This document shows, one piece after another, positions 15,895 to 21,192 of a stretch of DNA of 21,227 bases. The notes below the pieces were generated by a model, which did no database searches, had not been told where the DNA came from, and saw only the letters and a list, made by a program, of their open reading frames with translations. Source of the stretch: Caryophanales bacterium UBA6331 (lineage in GTDB: Bacteria > Bacillota_I > Bacilli_A > RF39 > UBA660); assembly GCA_002438065.1 (NCBI GenBank), contig DJSP01000042.1, positions 36,123 through 57,349 of the forward strand, read 5' to 3'. Numbering within the stretch: the stretch's first letter is position 1; each line of letters starts with the position of its first letter. The position numbers and the translations under genes were made by a program.

Positions 15895-15954
15895 ATGTTA
15901 AGTTTAAAAACACTATTAAAATATTTAACAAAAATTATGATTTTTTTCATGTAA
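15895..15954 (+). CDS. 19-residue hydrophobic/cationic peptide, copy 1
   Basis: The frame MLSLKTLLKYLTKIMIFFM is preceded by AAGGAG (15881-15886), 8 nt before the ATG, an ideal translation signal. It has no acidic residues, four Lys in the first 13 positions and a hydrophobic end; it could form an amphipathic or membrane-inserted helix. It is the same length as the next peptide and shares K5, T6, K13, I16 and F18 with it. Both lie upstream of spoIIIAH on the same strand. B. subtilis sporulation uses short membrane-active peptides such as SpoVM (26 aa), but no sequence match to SpoVM is claimed. Alternatives are a type I toxin-like peptide or a leader peptide. Confidence 0.6.
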   Translation: MLSLKTLLKYLTKIMIFFM

Positions 15955-15991
15955 TTTAACAATTTAAAACTAAAAAGAAAGGAGAACTATA

Positions 15992-16051
15992 ATGATTAGA
16001 TTTAAAACATTCTTTAGAAGAATATTTAAATTATTTATTTTATTTATATAA
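15992..16051 (+). CDS. 19-residue hydrophobic/cationic peptide, copy 2
   Basis: The frame MIRFKTFFRRIFKLFILFI has AAAGGAG ending 7 nt before the ATG. It has R/K at positions 3, 5, 9, 10 and 13, aromatic and aliphatic residues elsewhere, and no acidic residue. An ungapped alignment with copy 1 keeps K5-T6, a basic residue at 9, K13, I16 and F18, with bulky hydrophobics at 7, 8, 11, 14 and 15. It lies 37 nt after copy 1 and 58 nt before spoIIIAH, so the three could share a transcript. The function is unknown. Confidence 0.6.
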   Translation: MIRFKTFFRRIFKLFILFI

Positions 16052-16109
16052 GTAATTTAGCATAAAATTTTAAAAAAACTAATATAATTAACTGATATGG
16101 AGGAATATA

Positions 16110-16598
16110 ATGATTAATAAACAAAAATTATGGTTTTTAACATTATTTAGTATTATTTTAGTACTTTCAGTTTACTATGTAGCCATGGATGAAAATACTC
16201 TAACTAAATTAACAGAATCACCTGTTACTACAAGTGAAGTTCTAAACGTAAATGAAGAAGATACCTTAAGTGCTCTTCGTGTTGAAGATGATGATCAAGA
16301 ACAGAAAGTTATTGCAGAATTACAAGAAATTCTTTTAGATCAAACTGTTAATGCTGAAGAAAAAAATAACGCTTATGAAAAATTAAAAAACATTAATAGT
16401 ACTAAAAGCAAAGAAACTAAATTAGAATCATTAATACTTAAAACTTATAATTTAAAAAGTTTTATTAAAATTAAAGATGATCAAATAAACATAGTTATTG
16501 CATCTAAAAATAAAAATGTAACTGATGCTAATAATATAATAAGAACCATTCAAAAAGAATTTGATACTCAAAAATATATTACAGTTAAGTATCAATAA
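16110..16598 (+). CDS. spoIIIAH: SpoIIIAH-like stage III sporulation protein
   Basis: This 162-aa protein has one N-terminal membrane helix (LWFLTLFSIILVLSVYYVAM, residues 7-26), an acidic linker (VNEEDTLSALRVEDDDQEQK) and a C-terminal ring-building (YscJ/FliF-like) domain from about residue 67. This matches SpoIIIAH, the mother-cell half of the SpoIIIA-SpoIIQ channel across the double membrane around the forespore. SpoIIIAH normally ends the eight-gene spoIIIA operon; here no other spoIIIA gene is within the window and it stands beside gerE and gerM. The start is fixed by GGAGG upstream of ATG. The sequence is divergent in detail, so the call rests on architecture, length and neighbours. Confidence 0.75.
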   Translation: MINKQKLWFLTLFSIILVLSVYYVAMDENTLTKLTESPVTTSEVLNVNEEDTLSALRVEDDDQEQKVIAELQEILLDQTVNAEEKNNAYEKLKNINSTKSKETKLESLILKTYNLKSFIKIKDDQINIVIASKNKNVTDANNIIRTIQKEFDTQKYITVKYQ

Positions 16599-16610
16599 TT
16601 TTAAATATTC

Positions 16611-16638
16611 ACTAAAGCCCCTTTTTAATCATAAAATA
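16611..16638 (+). promoter_or_regulatory. Candidate sigma-K-type promoter for gerE
   Basis: AC (16611-16612), 17 nt, then CATAAAATA (16630-16638) fits the Bacillus sigma-K pattern AC-N16/17-CATANNNTA. It lies about 32 nt before the gerE start. In B. subtilis gerE is transcribed by sigma-K. Confidence 0.5.
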
Positions 16639-16670
16639 TGAGTGAGATATGATGGAAAGGAAGATATTTA

Positions 16671-16874
16671 GTGAACTTAATCCTGACAAAAAGAGAAAAA
16701 GAAATTTTTAATTTATTAGTAAAAAGTAAAAATACAAGAGATATTTCTAAAGAATTACATATATCTGAAAAAACAGTAAGAAATCATATATCAAATGTAA
16801 TTCAAAAATTAAACTGTCAAAATAGATCTTGTGCTATATTAGAATTAATTAAATTAGGTGAAATTAATTTATAA
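16671..16874 (+). CDS. gerE: GerE, late mother-cell transcription regulator
   Basis: This 67-aa protein consists only of a LuxR/FixJ-type helix-turn-helix domain. It opens LILTKREKEIFNLLVKSKNT and has the recognition region ISKELHISEKTVRNHISNVI, ending ELIKLGEINL. This is close to B. subtilis GerE along the whole length (LTKRE, ELxISEKTVRNHISN, LGE-L). GerE acts in the mother cell late in sporulation, activating and repressing coat genes. The start is GTG at 16671 with AAAGGAAG 7 nt upstream; no in-frame ATG fits. The N-terminus is a few residues shorter than in B. subtilis. A terminator begins at its stop codon. Confidence 0.93.
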   Translation: MNLILTKREKEIFNLLVKSKNTRDISKELHISEKTVRNHISNVIQKLNCQNRSCAILELIKLGEINL

Positions 16875-16904
16875 GTCGTAAAATAAACGACTTATATTTT
16901 TTTG
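16871..16904 (+). terminator. Intrinsic terminator after gerE
   Basis: Stem ATAAGTCGT (16871-16879) / ACGACTTAT (16887-16895) with a 7-nt loop is followed by ATTTTTTT. The 5' arm overlaps the gerE stop codon. Confidence 0.9.
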
Positions 16905-16930
16905 ATAGCATATAATTAATTGGTGGAATT

Positions 16931-17845
16931 ATGTTAAAAGATAAACTTAAAAAAAGAATATTTCTTATTGTATCTTCTCTTATAATAATTTTTATTGTCT
17001 ATTTATTTCCCACAAAGAAAATAGAAACAATAAATAATGTCAAAAAAAATTATAAAGAAGCATATATTTATTTACTTGATCAAAATAATTATGTTGCAAG
17101 AGTAAATATTATATTAAATGAAAATAACGATATTAATAAAATAAAAGAGATAGTTAATTATTTAACAATTGGTGGAAATAAATCAAATTACATTAAAGAA
17201 GGATTTACTCCTATAATTCCCAAAAACACTAGGCTATTATCTATTGATATTGACAATAATATTGTTAAACTAAATTTTTCTAAAGAAATATTAAATACTC
17301 CAGATAATAAAATTGATCAATTAATTTCTTCTCTAATTTACTCTATCACTAGTTTAAATAATAATTATAAATTATCTATTTATATTGAAGGAAATATTTT
17401 AACTAAATTACCAAATAATAAATTAATAGATCCTATCTTAGATCGCAGTTATGGTATTAATAAAGTATTTAACGTAAACAATATTGTTGGTACTGCCAAA
17501 ACAACTATTTTCTACTTATCAAAACAAGATGACTATTATTACTATATTCCTATAACTTTAGTAAATAATAACCAAGATGATAAAATAAAAATAATTATTG
17601 AAGAAATGGCATCTAAAAGCGTTTATAACACTAATTTAATTAGTTACATCAAAGACATTGAAAAAGCTGCATATGAGATTAAAAATGACTATATTATTCT
17701 TAATTTAAATAGCAATAACTTTTCATCAAAAGAATTAATTGAAGAAACTATTTATACATTTAATTTATCCATTAAAGAAAACTATAACATAACTAAAGTA
17801 GTTTATTATATTGACGATAATTTATATAATTCTTATGAAATCTAA
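16931..17845 (+). CDS. gerM: GerM-like sporulation/germination protein
   Basis: This 304-aa protein has an N-terminal membrane helix (IFLIVSSLIIIFIVYLFP, residues 10-27; no lipobox Cys) and two tandem GerM domains (about 45-170 and 185-300). Characteristic pieces in each are a Y-F/Y-L strand at the start (AYIYLLDQNNYVA; TIFYLSKQDDYYYYIP), a helix (IKEIVNYLTIGG; IKIIIEEMASKS), and VKLNFSKEI / IILNLNSNNF. In B. subtilis GerM is needed to assemble the SpoIIIAH-SpoIIQ basal platform of the engulfed-forespore channel, and the gene lies close to gerE, as here. SD is GGTGG. B. subtilis GerM is a lipoprotein, so the missing Cys is a difference. A terminator follows the stop. Confidence 0.85.
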   Translation: MLKDKLKKRIFLIVSSLIIIFIVYLFPTKKIETINNVKKNYKEAYIYLLDQNNYVARVNIILNENNDINKIKEIVNYLTIGGNKSNYIKEGFTPIIPKNTRLLSIDIDNNIVKLNFSKEILNTPDNKIDQLISSLIYSITSLNNNYKLSIYIEGNILTKLPNNKLIDPILDRSYGINKVFNVNNIVGTAKTTIFYLSKQDDYYYYIPITLVNNNQDDKIKIIIEEMASKSVYNTNLISYIKDIEKAAYEIKNDYIILNLNSNNFSSKELIEETIYTFNLSIKENYNITKVVYYIDDNLYNSYEI

Positions 17846-17867
17846 AAAGCACATTTAAGTGCTTTTA
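17845..17867 (+). terminator. Intrinsic terminator after gerM
   Basis: Stem AAAAGCAC (17845-17852) / GTGCTTTT (17859-17866) has a 6-nt loop. It starts on the last base of the gerM stop codon. The T-run is short and forms part of the stem. Confidence 0.7.
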
Positions 17868-17876
17868 TAAATTGTA

Positions 17877-18176
17877 CTATAAATTGTGTTTTTTTACTTT
17901 CACATTTTCATTTCTTTGATTATACATTTGATTTATCATCATTTTATCAAATTCTTTCGGATCGGGTGAAAGATATCTTAATAGAAGTAAGTATTTCGTT
18001 TCAATAAGTTTATCTAAATAATTATTGCCTTTGTTAGTTATAACAACTTTACATTCAACAATATCAATAAGTCCCTCCTCTATCATATAATCTAAAAGAT
18101 CATAATTTGTAAGAATACAACTATTATAACCTTTTCTTATTAATAACAACATACTGCCAATTTCTAAACAATTCAT
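17877..18176 (-). CDS. Small hypothetical protein with winged-helix-like pattern
   Basis: This 99-aa protein has a first half of helices (CLEIGSMLLLIRKGY) followed by LLDYMIEEGLIDIVECKVVITNKGNNYLDKL. The GLI...VVITNKGxxYL pattern is like the recognition helix and wing of PadR/MarR-type winged-helix proteins, but it is short and no family is certain. The C-terminus is basic and disordered-looking (QRNENVKVKKHNL). The start follows a strong SD (GGAGGAG). A promoter and a terminator-like hairpin lie in its upstream region, so expression may be attenuated. It converges on gerM with 31 bp between the stops. Confidence 0.6.
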   Translation of the reverse strand: MNCLEIGSMLLLIRKGYNSCILTNYDLLDYMIEEGLIDIVECKVVITNKGNNYLDKLIETKYLLLLRYLSPDPKEFDKMMINQMYNQRNENVKVKKHNL

Positions 18177-18205
18177 TTTTTCTCCTCCATGTAATTATAT
18201 TTAGA

Positions 18206-18257
18206 AAATAAAAAAAGTAGAAATATATCGCTTTAAAAAACGTTTTTACTTCTACTT
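18206..18257 (-). terminator. Terminator-like hairpin between a promoter and the 17877-18176 gene
   Basis: On the minus strand, stem AAGTAGAA / TTCTACTT (18250-18257 with 18215-18222) is followed by TTTTTTATTT. The 27-nt loop contains a palindrome AAAAACGTTTTT. It could end the SDR transcript or act as a leader attenuator for the gene at 18176. Confidence 0.65.
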
Positions 18258-18277
18258 CTTTTTAAATCTACAAATAA

Positions 18278-18306
18278 ATTATACAAATATTTTTAATAAA
18301 TTACAA
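18278..18306 (-). promoter_or_regulatory. Sigma-A-type promoter reading towards the 17877-18176 gene
   Basis: On the minus strand, TTGTAA (18301-18306), a 17-nt spacer and TATAAT (18278-18283) form a good promoter. It lies between the SDR stop (18317) and the terminator-like hairpin. Confidence 0.6.
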
Positions 18307-18316
18307 GTATTTTTTC

Positions 18317-19048
18317 TTATTGTGCAGTATATCCGCCATCTATTGGAACAACAGCTCCAGTTATAAATGATGCTTTTTCACTTAATAAATAAACAATTAA
18401 ATTAGCAATTTCATTATCTTTTCCTAATCTTCCAATAGGCATTTGATTAGCCATAGCCTCTTTCATATCATCTGGAATTCCACTCAAAATTGGTGTATCA
18501 ACATAGCCTGGTGCAACGGCATTAATTCTAATATTATCTCTTGCATAAGTTAAAGCAAGTGATCTAGTCATTTGATTAATTGCTCCCTTAGTGGCTGAAT
18601 AAGTAAAACTCATAGTTGTACCTACTAATCCATACATACTTGATGTATTTACAATGTTTCCTCCACCATTTTTAAGCATTTCAGCAATAACATATTTATT
18701 AGCTAAGAATATTCCTGTTTGGTTAACTGCAACAACCTTATTCCATTCTTCTAAACTAACTTCATGAGCCTTATTTGGTCCTCCACCAATTCCAGCATTA
18801 GCAACTAAATAATCAATGTGTCCAAATTTACTTACTGTTTCTTCTACTAAAGATTTAACACTTTCTTCACGTGAAACATCACATTTAATACCTAATGCAT
18901 TTTCTCCTATACTAGATGCAATATCTGCAACATTATCATTCCAATCAGCAAGAACAACCTTAACACCATATCCAGCTAATTTTTTAGCAGTAGCAAGACC
19001 AATACCTGATGCACCACCAGTTATAATTGCAACTTTACTATTTTCCAT
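18317..19048 (-). CDS. Short-chain dehydrogenase/reductase (FabG-like SDR)
   Basis: This 243-aa classical SDR has cofactor loop TGGASGIG (10-17), NAG (84-86), tetrad N109, S137, Y150 and K154 (YSATK), and the C-terminal SFITGAVVPIDGGYTAQ. Asp35 at the end of the second strand favours NAD(H) over NADP(H). I chose the ATG at 19048 because AAAAGGAG lies 9 nt upstream and the product then starts MENSKVAIITGG. The longer frame from 19102 has no SD. The closest families are 3-oxoacyl-ACP reductase-like and sugar/alcohol dehydrogenases; no fatty-acid genes are nearby, so the substrate is unknown. An extended -10 promoter lies upstream. Confidence 0.9.
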   Translation of the reverse strand: MENSKVAIITGGASGIGLATAKKLAGYGVKVVLADWNDNVADIASSIGENALGIKCDVSREESVKSLVEETVSKFGHIDYLVANAGIGGGPNKAHEVSLEEWNKVVAVNQTGIFLANKYVIAEMLKNGGGNIVNTSSMYGLVGTTMSFTYSATKGAINQMTRSLALTYARDNIRINAVAPGYVDTPILSGIPDDMKEAMANQMPIGRLGKDNEIANLIVYLLSEKASFITGAVVPIDGGYTAQ

Positions 19049-19081
19049 TTTTATCTTCTCCTTTTCTATCTTAACAAAATT

Positions 19082-19090
19082 ATTATACCA
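19082..19090 (-). promoter_or_regulatory. Extended -10 promoter of the SDR gene
   Basis: The minus strand reads TGGTATAAT about 34 nt before the chosen SDR start: a perfect TATAAT with the TGn extension. No convincing -35 is seen, as expected for an extended -10 promoter. Confidence 0.55.
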
Positions 19091-19110
19091 CACAATTAAC
19101 AAAATAAACT

Positions 19111-19139
19111 AAAAAAGATAACCTAACTAGATTATCTTT
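19111..19139 (-). terminator. Intrinsic terminator of the CSGH-motif gene
   Basis: On the minus strand, a 10-bp stem AAAGATAATC / GGTTATCTTT (19130-19139 with 19114-19123, one U-G pair) with a 6-nt loop is followed by TTTAG. The stem starts on a TAG-TAG-TAA cluster rather than at the annotated TGA. Confidence 0.8.
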
Positions 19140-19170
19140 ACTACTAATTATTGTTTGGTAATTTCTTTAC

Positions 19171-19659
19171 TCATTCATAAAGTTCTTTACACTTATTATC
19201 AAGTTCTTTTAAAACATCAAGCATACTTAAATGTTTATTATTTTTATCATAATAACTAGTTTTACATTCAAGTAAAGTTCTTGGATAATTAAACCCTTCA
19301 TCTACTTCTATATCAAACCCATTAGGTAAATTATCAAAATCATATTTATCATTAAACAAAATATAAGTTATTGTACTATCTAATTCCTCCCAATAATCAA
19401 AATTATTTTCCTTTATTTTTTTAATAATAATTCTTTCATTATTTTGATATTCTTCTAAGTTTTTAATATCCTCATCAAAATATTCGTAAAATTCAATTTT
19501 ATAATGACCTGAACAACTTGCAAATGTTTTATATCCCTTTTTATTTAACAAAGCAACTGCAGGAGCAATCATTTTATCACAAACAAACACTTTAGGATGA
19601 TCTTCAGCATAAGTATAAACTTCAAATGTTTCCTTATCTATAATACTATTTCTATCCAT
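19171..19659 (-). CDS. Hypothetical protein with CSGH motif
   Basis: This 162-aa soluble acidic protein has a distinctive segment: VFVCDKMIAPAVALLNKKGY (24-43) followed by KTFASCSGHYKIEF (44-57). Cys27, Asp28, Cys49 and His52 could form a metal or active site, but I do not recognise the family. The start has GGAAGG 11 nt upstream. It is the only gene in the window that appears to end with TGA. If that codon is read through, the protein gains about ten residues (VKKLPNNN...) and ends in TAG-TAG-TAA exactly at the terminator stem. Confidence 0.7.
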   Translation of the reverse strand: MDRNSIIDKETFEVYTYAEDHPKVFVCDKMIAPAVALLNKKGYKTFASCSGHYKIEFYEYFDEDIKNLEEYQNNERIIIKKIKENNFDYWEELDSTITYILFNDKYDFDNLPNGFDIEVDEGFNYPRTLLECKTSYYDKNNKHLSMLDVLKELDNKCKELYE

Positions 19660-19703
19660 AATATAAATCGCCTTCCTATATAAAATTATAACATAATAAA
19701 TTC

Positions 19704-20522
19704 CTACTCTAAATTAATACCTTTATTTAATAATTTATTTCCCATAAAATATAATGCACTATCAATAAATACTTGTAAAAATACATATAAATACAACATT
19801 TTTCTTAATAACATATATTTACCTTTTAAATCATATGCCCTATCATAATTATTAAAGAATAATGATAATTCTGGATTATTTTTACCAATAATACTAAATA
19901 TAGATATTATTAATAAAATTGTTAAAAGATAAGTCACAACACTAAAAGTAACTGATTTAGATTTTTTATTATTATTACATTTACTTCCTAAAGTAGTACC
20001 AAAATATCCCGATAAAATAACACAAATTATATTTAATAATACTATACCAATTAAAAATACAATTACAATCCAATAATCAGTATTAAAAATATATTTATAT
20101 TCTTCTATTCTACTTTCAAATACTCCCATTGTACATCCACTAGATATATTATTTAATGCTTTCATAAAACAACTATTTTTCGTAAAAATAAAACTTTAAC
20201 CAAATAAATAAGAAACTATTACAACAATAAAATTTATAACATTAAAAATGAAACCAGATATAAACTTAGAAAAAAATAATTTAAATTTACTAACAGGTAA
20301 GGTAAAAGTTAAATATCCTTCATCAGTATAAAGATTATTTCTATCTTTATAAGAAATATCATGATTATTAAACAATATTTCTCCATTATCTGTTGTAAGT
20401 AATCCATTTATTATTTTAATTAAAGTTGTCTTTCCAGCTCCATTTTTCCCTAGTAACCCAATAATCTTTCCTTTACTTAATTTTAAACTTACATTATCCA
20501 AAACAGTTCTATTATCAAATTT
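19704..20522 (-). pseudogene. Collapsed ABC ATPase/permease fusion remnant
   Basis: One frame runs from about 20522 to 19704, broken by TAA at 20196-20198. It begins FDNRTVLDNVSLKLSKGKII with Walker A GKNGAGKT and continues ...GEILFNNHDIS like an ABC ATPase. Near 20340-20350 it switches, without the Q-loop, signature or Walker B, into a permease segment (DEGYLTFTLPVSKFKLFFSK) and further membrane helices up to about 19720. Most of the ATPase and the start of the permease are deleted. The part after the stop is open from ATG 20165 (153 aa, at least three hydrophobic segments) and is in the same frame. The layout suggests a former YtrA/YtrB-like GntR-ABC-permease operon. Confidence 0.8.
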
Positions 20523-20755
20523 TTATCATCAGTAATATACTTACCATTTGTTCTATCAGTATATATTAACTTTTCATCTTCAAGTTCTTGTAAAGCCTTT
20601 TGTACAGTATTCGGATTAACTTTCGCAATAAATGCAAATTATCTAACTGATGGTAATCTATCACCTAATTTAAAATAACCAAATAATATTAATATTCTTA
20701 TTTGTTCTACTAATTGAATATAAATTGGTCTATTATTATCAAAATTAAATTTCAT
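20489..20755 (-). pseudogene. YtrA-like GntR-family regulator, broken by a nonsense codon and C-terminal deletion
   Basis: The frame from ATG 20755 reads MKFNFDNNRPIYIQLVEQIR, then GDRLPSVR, then TAA (codon 39, 20639-20641), then FAFIAKVNPNTVQKALQELE and IYTDRTNGKYITDD. This is the winged-helix of YtrA-type GntR repressors; the codon after PSVR is usually Glu or Asp, so GAA to TAA is likely. At about 20520-20525 the frame runs into the ABC ATPase sequence, so the C-terminal helices are deleted. AGGG lies just before the start. Confidence 0.8.
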
Positions 20756-20770
20756 TATCCCTAATTACTA

Positions 20771-20792
20771 TTGTATTACTTATATAATACAA
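20771..20792. promoter_or_regulatory. 22-bp palindromic operator upstream of the GntR pseudogene
   Basis: Arms TTGTATTA (20771-20778) and TAATACAA (20785-20792) are perfect inverted repeats around 6 nt. It lies 16 bp before the GntR start, as expected for an autoregulatory GntR/YtrA site. A possible promoter on the minus strand is TTGACT (20815-20820), 17 nt, TATTGT (20792-20797). Confidence 0.65.
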
Positions 20793-20820
20793 CAATACAA
20801 AACATTAATTATAAAGTCAA

Positions 20821-20848
20821 TAAAAAAAGAAGATAAAGTTTTATCTCC
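20821..20848 (-). terminator. Intrinsic terminator of TU2
   Basis: On the minus strand, stem AGATAA / TTATCT (20841-20846 with 20831-20836) with a 4-nt loop is followed by TC and seven T. It lies between the 45-nt module and the GntR promoter/operator. Confidence 0.8.
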
Positions 20849-20862
20849 TAATCAATTTTCAA

Positions 20863-20907
20863 TTGGAATCATTTATAACCCGCACCATCCATAAGCGGCT
20901 AACATTT
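20863..20907 (-). repeat. 45-nt structured module, copy A
   Basis: Read on the minus strand: AAATGTTAG, stem-1 CCGC (20895-20898), stem-2 strand (A)TGGA, loop TGGT (20884-20887), stem-1 partner GCGG (20880-20883), a 12-nt A/T-rich stretch, and stem-2 partner TCCA(A) (20863-20867). The order of the paired strands is that of an H-type pseudoknot. Confidence 0.8.
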
Positions 20908-20922
20908 ACAATCAACAATATT

Positions 20923-20951
20923 AGTATAAAACTTATTACTGCGATATTCAA
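20923..20951 (-). promoter_or_regulatory. Promoter of TU2
   Basis: On the minus strand, TTGAAT (20946-20951), a 17-nt spacer and TATACT (20923-20928). Confidence 0.65.
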
Positions 20952-20993
20952 CATCATATTACACTATTTATGTAATTTATTGAAAGAATAAAT

Positions 20994-21023
20994 CAAAATA
21001 AAGCTCCATCATTATTGACGAAG
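20994..21023 (-). terminator. Terminator of TU1
   Basis: On the minus strand, CTTCGTCA (21016-21023) pairs with TGATGGAG (21004-21011) with two wobble pairs and a 4-nt loop, followed by CTTTATTTT. The plus strand has TTTTTT after the hairpin, so it could act in both directions. Confidence 0.65.
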
Positions 21024-21039
21024 TTTTTTACATTTTCGA

Positions 21040-21084
21040 CCGGAATAATTTATTATTCGCACCATCCGGGAGCGATTAACATTT
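21040..21084 (-). repeat. 45-nt structured module, copy B
   Basis: This has the same layout as copy A, but stem 1 is TCGC (21072-21075) / GCGA (21057-21060) and stem 2 is CCGGA (21065-21069) / TCCGG (21040-21044). Both differ from the other copies by paired changes. The TGGT loop (21061-21064) and the AAATGTTA lead are conserved. Confidence 0.85.
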
Positions 21085-21089
21085 CGCGA

Positions 21090-21134
21090 CTGGAATAATT
21101 TATAACCCGCACCATCCAAGAGCGGCTAACATTT
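21090..21134 (-). repeat. 45-nt structured module, copy C
   Basis: Stem 1 is CCGC (21122-21125) / GCGG (21107-21110); stem 2 is TTGGA (21115-21119) / TCCAG (21090-21094). The TGGT loop is at 21111-21114. The A/T-rich crossing stretch GTTATAAATTAT is nearly the same in all copies. Confidence 0.85.
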
Positions 21135-21163
21135 TCTTCGAGTACTCTTTCAAGTACATAAAA

Positions 21164-21192
21164 AGTATACTATAATTTTATTAAAAAGTCAA
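21164..21192 (-). promoter_or_regulatory. Promoter of TU1
   Basis: On the minus strand, TTGACT (21187-21192), a 17-nt spacer and TATACT (21164-21169); close to the sigma-A consensus. The segment from 21193 to the window end shows no gene. Confidence 0.75.

Larger units (their letters stand above)
20820..20916 (-). ncRNA. Predicted short transcript with one 45-nt module (TU2)
   Basis: Promoter, one copy of the 45-nt module (20863-20907) and an intrinsic terminator fit together in about 97 nt. The predicted start is about 10 nt before the module. There is no SD-led ORF. It may be a leader RNA of the former GntR/ABC operon or a stand-alone small RNA. Confidence 0.5.
20994..21157 (-). ncRNA. Predicted transcript with two tandem 45-nt modules (TU1)
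   Basis: A near-consensus promoter is followed by a 5' hairpin GTACTT-GAAA-GAGTAC (21142-21157), module C (21090-21134), module B (21040-21084) and a terminator. The modules are exactly 50 nt apart. No SD-led ORF is present. The arrangement looks like a tandem regulatory leader or a small RNA gene. Confidence 0.55.

Noticed and set aside
16886..16922. Second sigma-K-like promoter (AC-N17-CATATAATT) before gerM
   Set aside because: It overlaps the gerE terminator and would start the RNA almost at the gerM ATG, leaving no room for the SD.
18816..19112. Plus-strand 98-aa frame opposite the SDR gene
   Set aside because: Shadow of the SDR coding sequence; no SD and no recognisable protein.
20860..20960. 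32-aa hydrophobic minus-strand ORF starting near 20958 and running through module A
   Set aside because: No SD, and its start overlaps the TU2 promoter; the frame similarity between modules (NVSR.WMVRVIN) is explained by RNA-level conservation.
20863..21134. Canonical T-box riboswitches
   Set aside because: The TGGT and GCGG segments resemble the T-box antiterminator, but the ACC of TGGNACCGCG is absent in all three copies and there is no room for Stem I between promoter and module.
20863..21134. CRISPR array
   Set aside because: Only three unevenly spaced copies, no unique spacers of constant length, and no cas genes.
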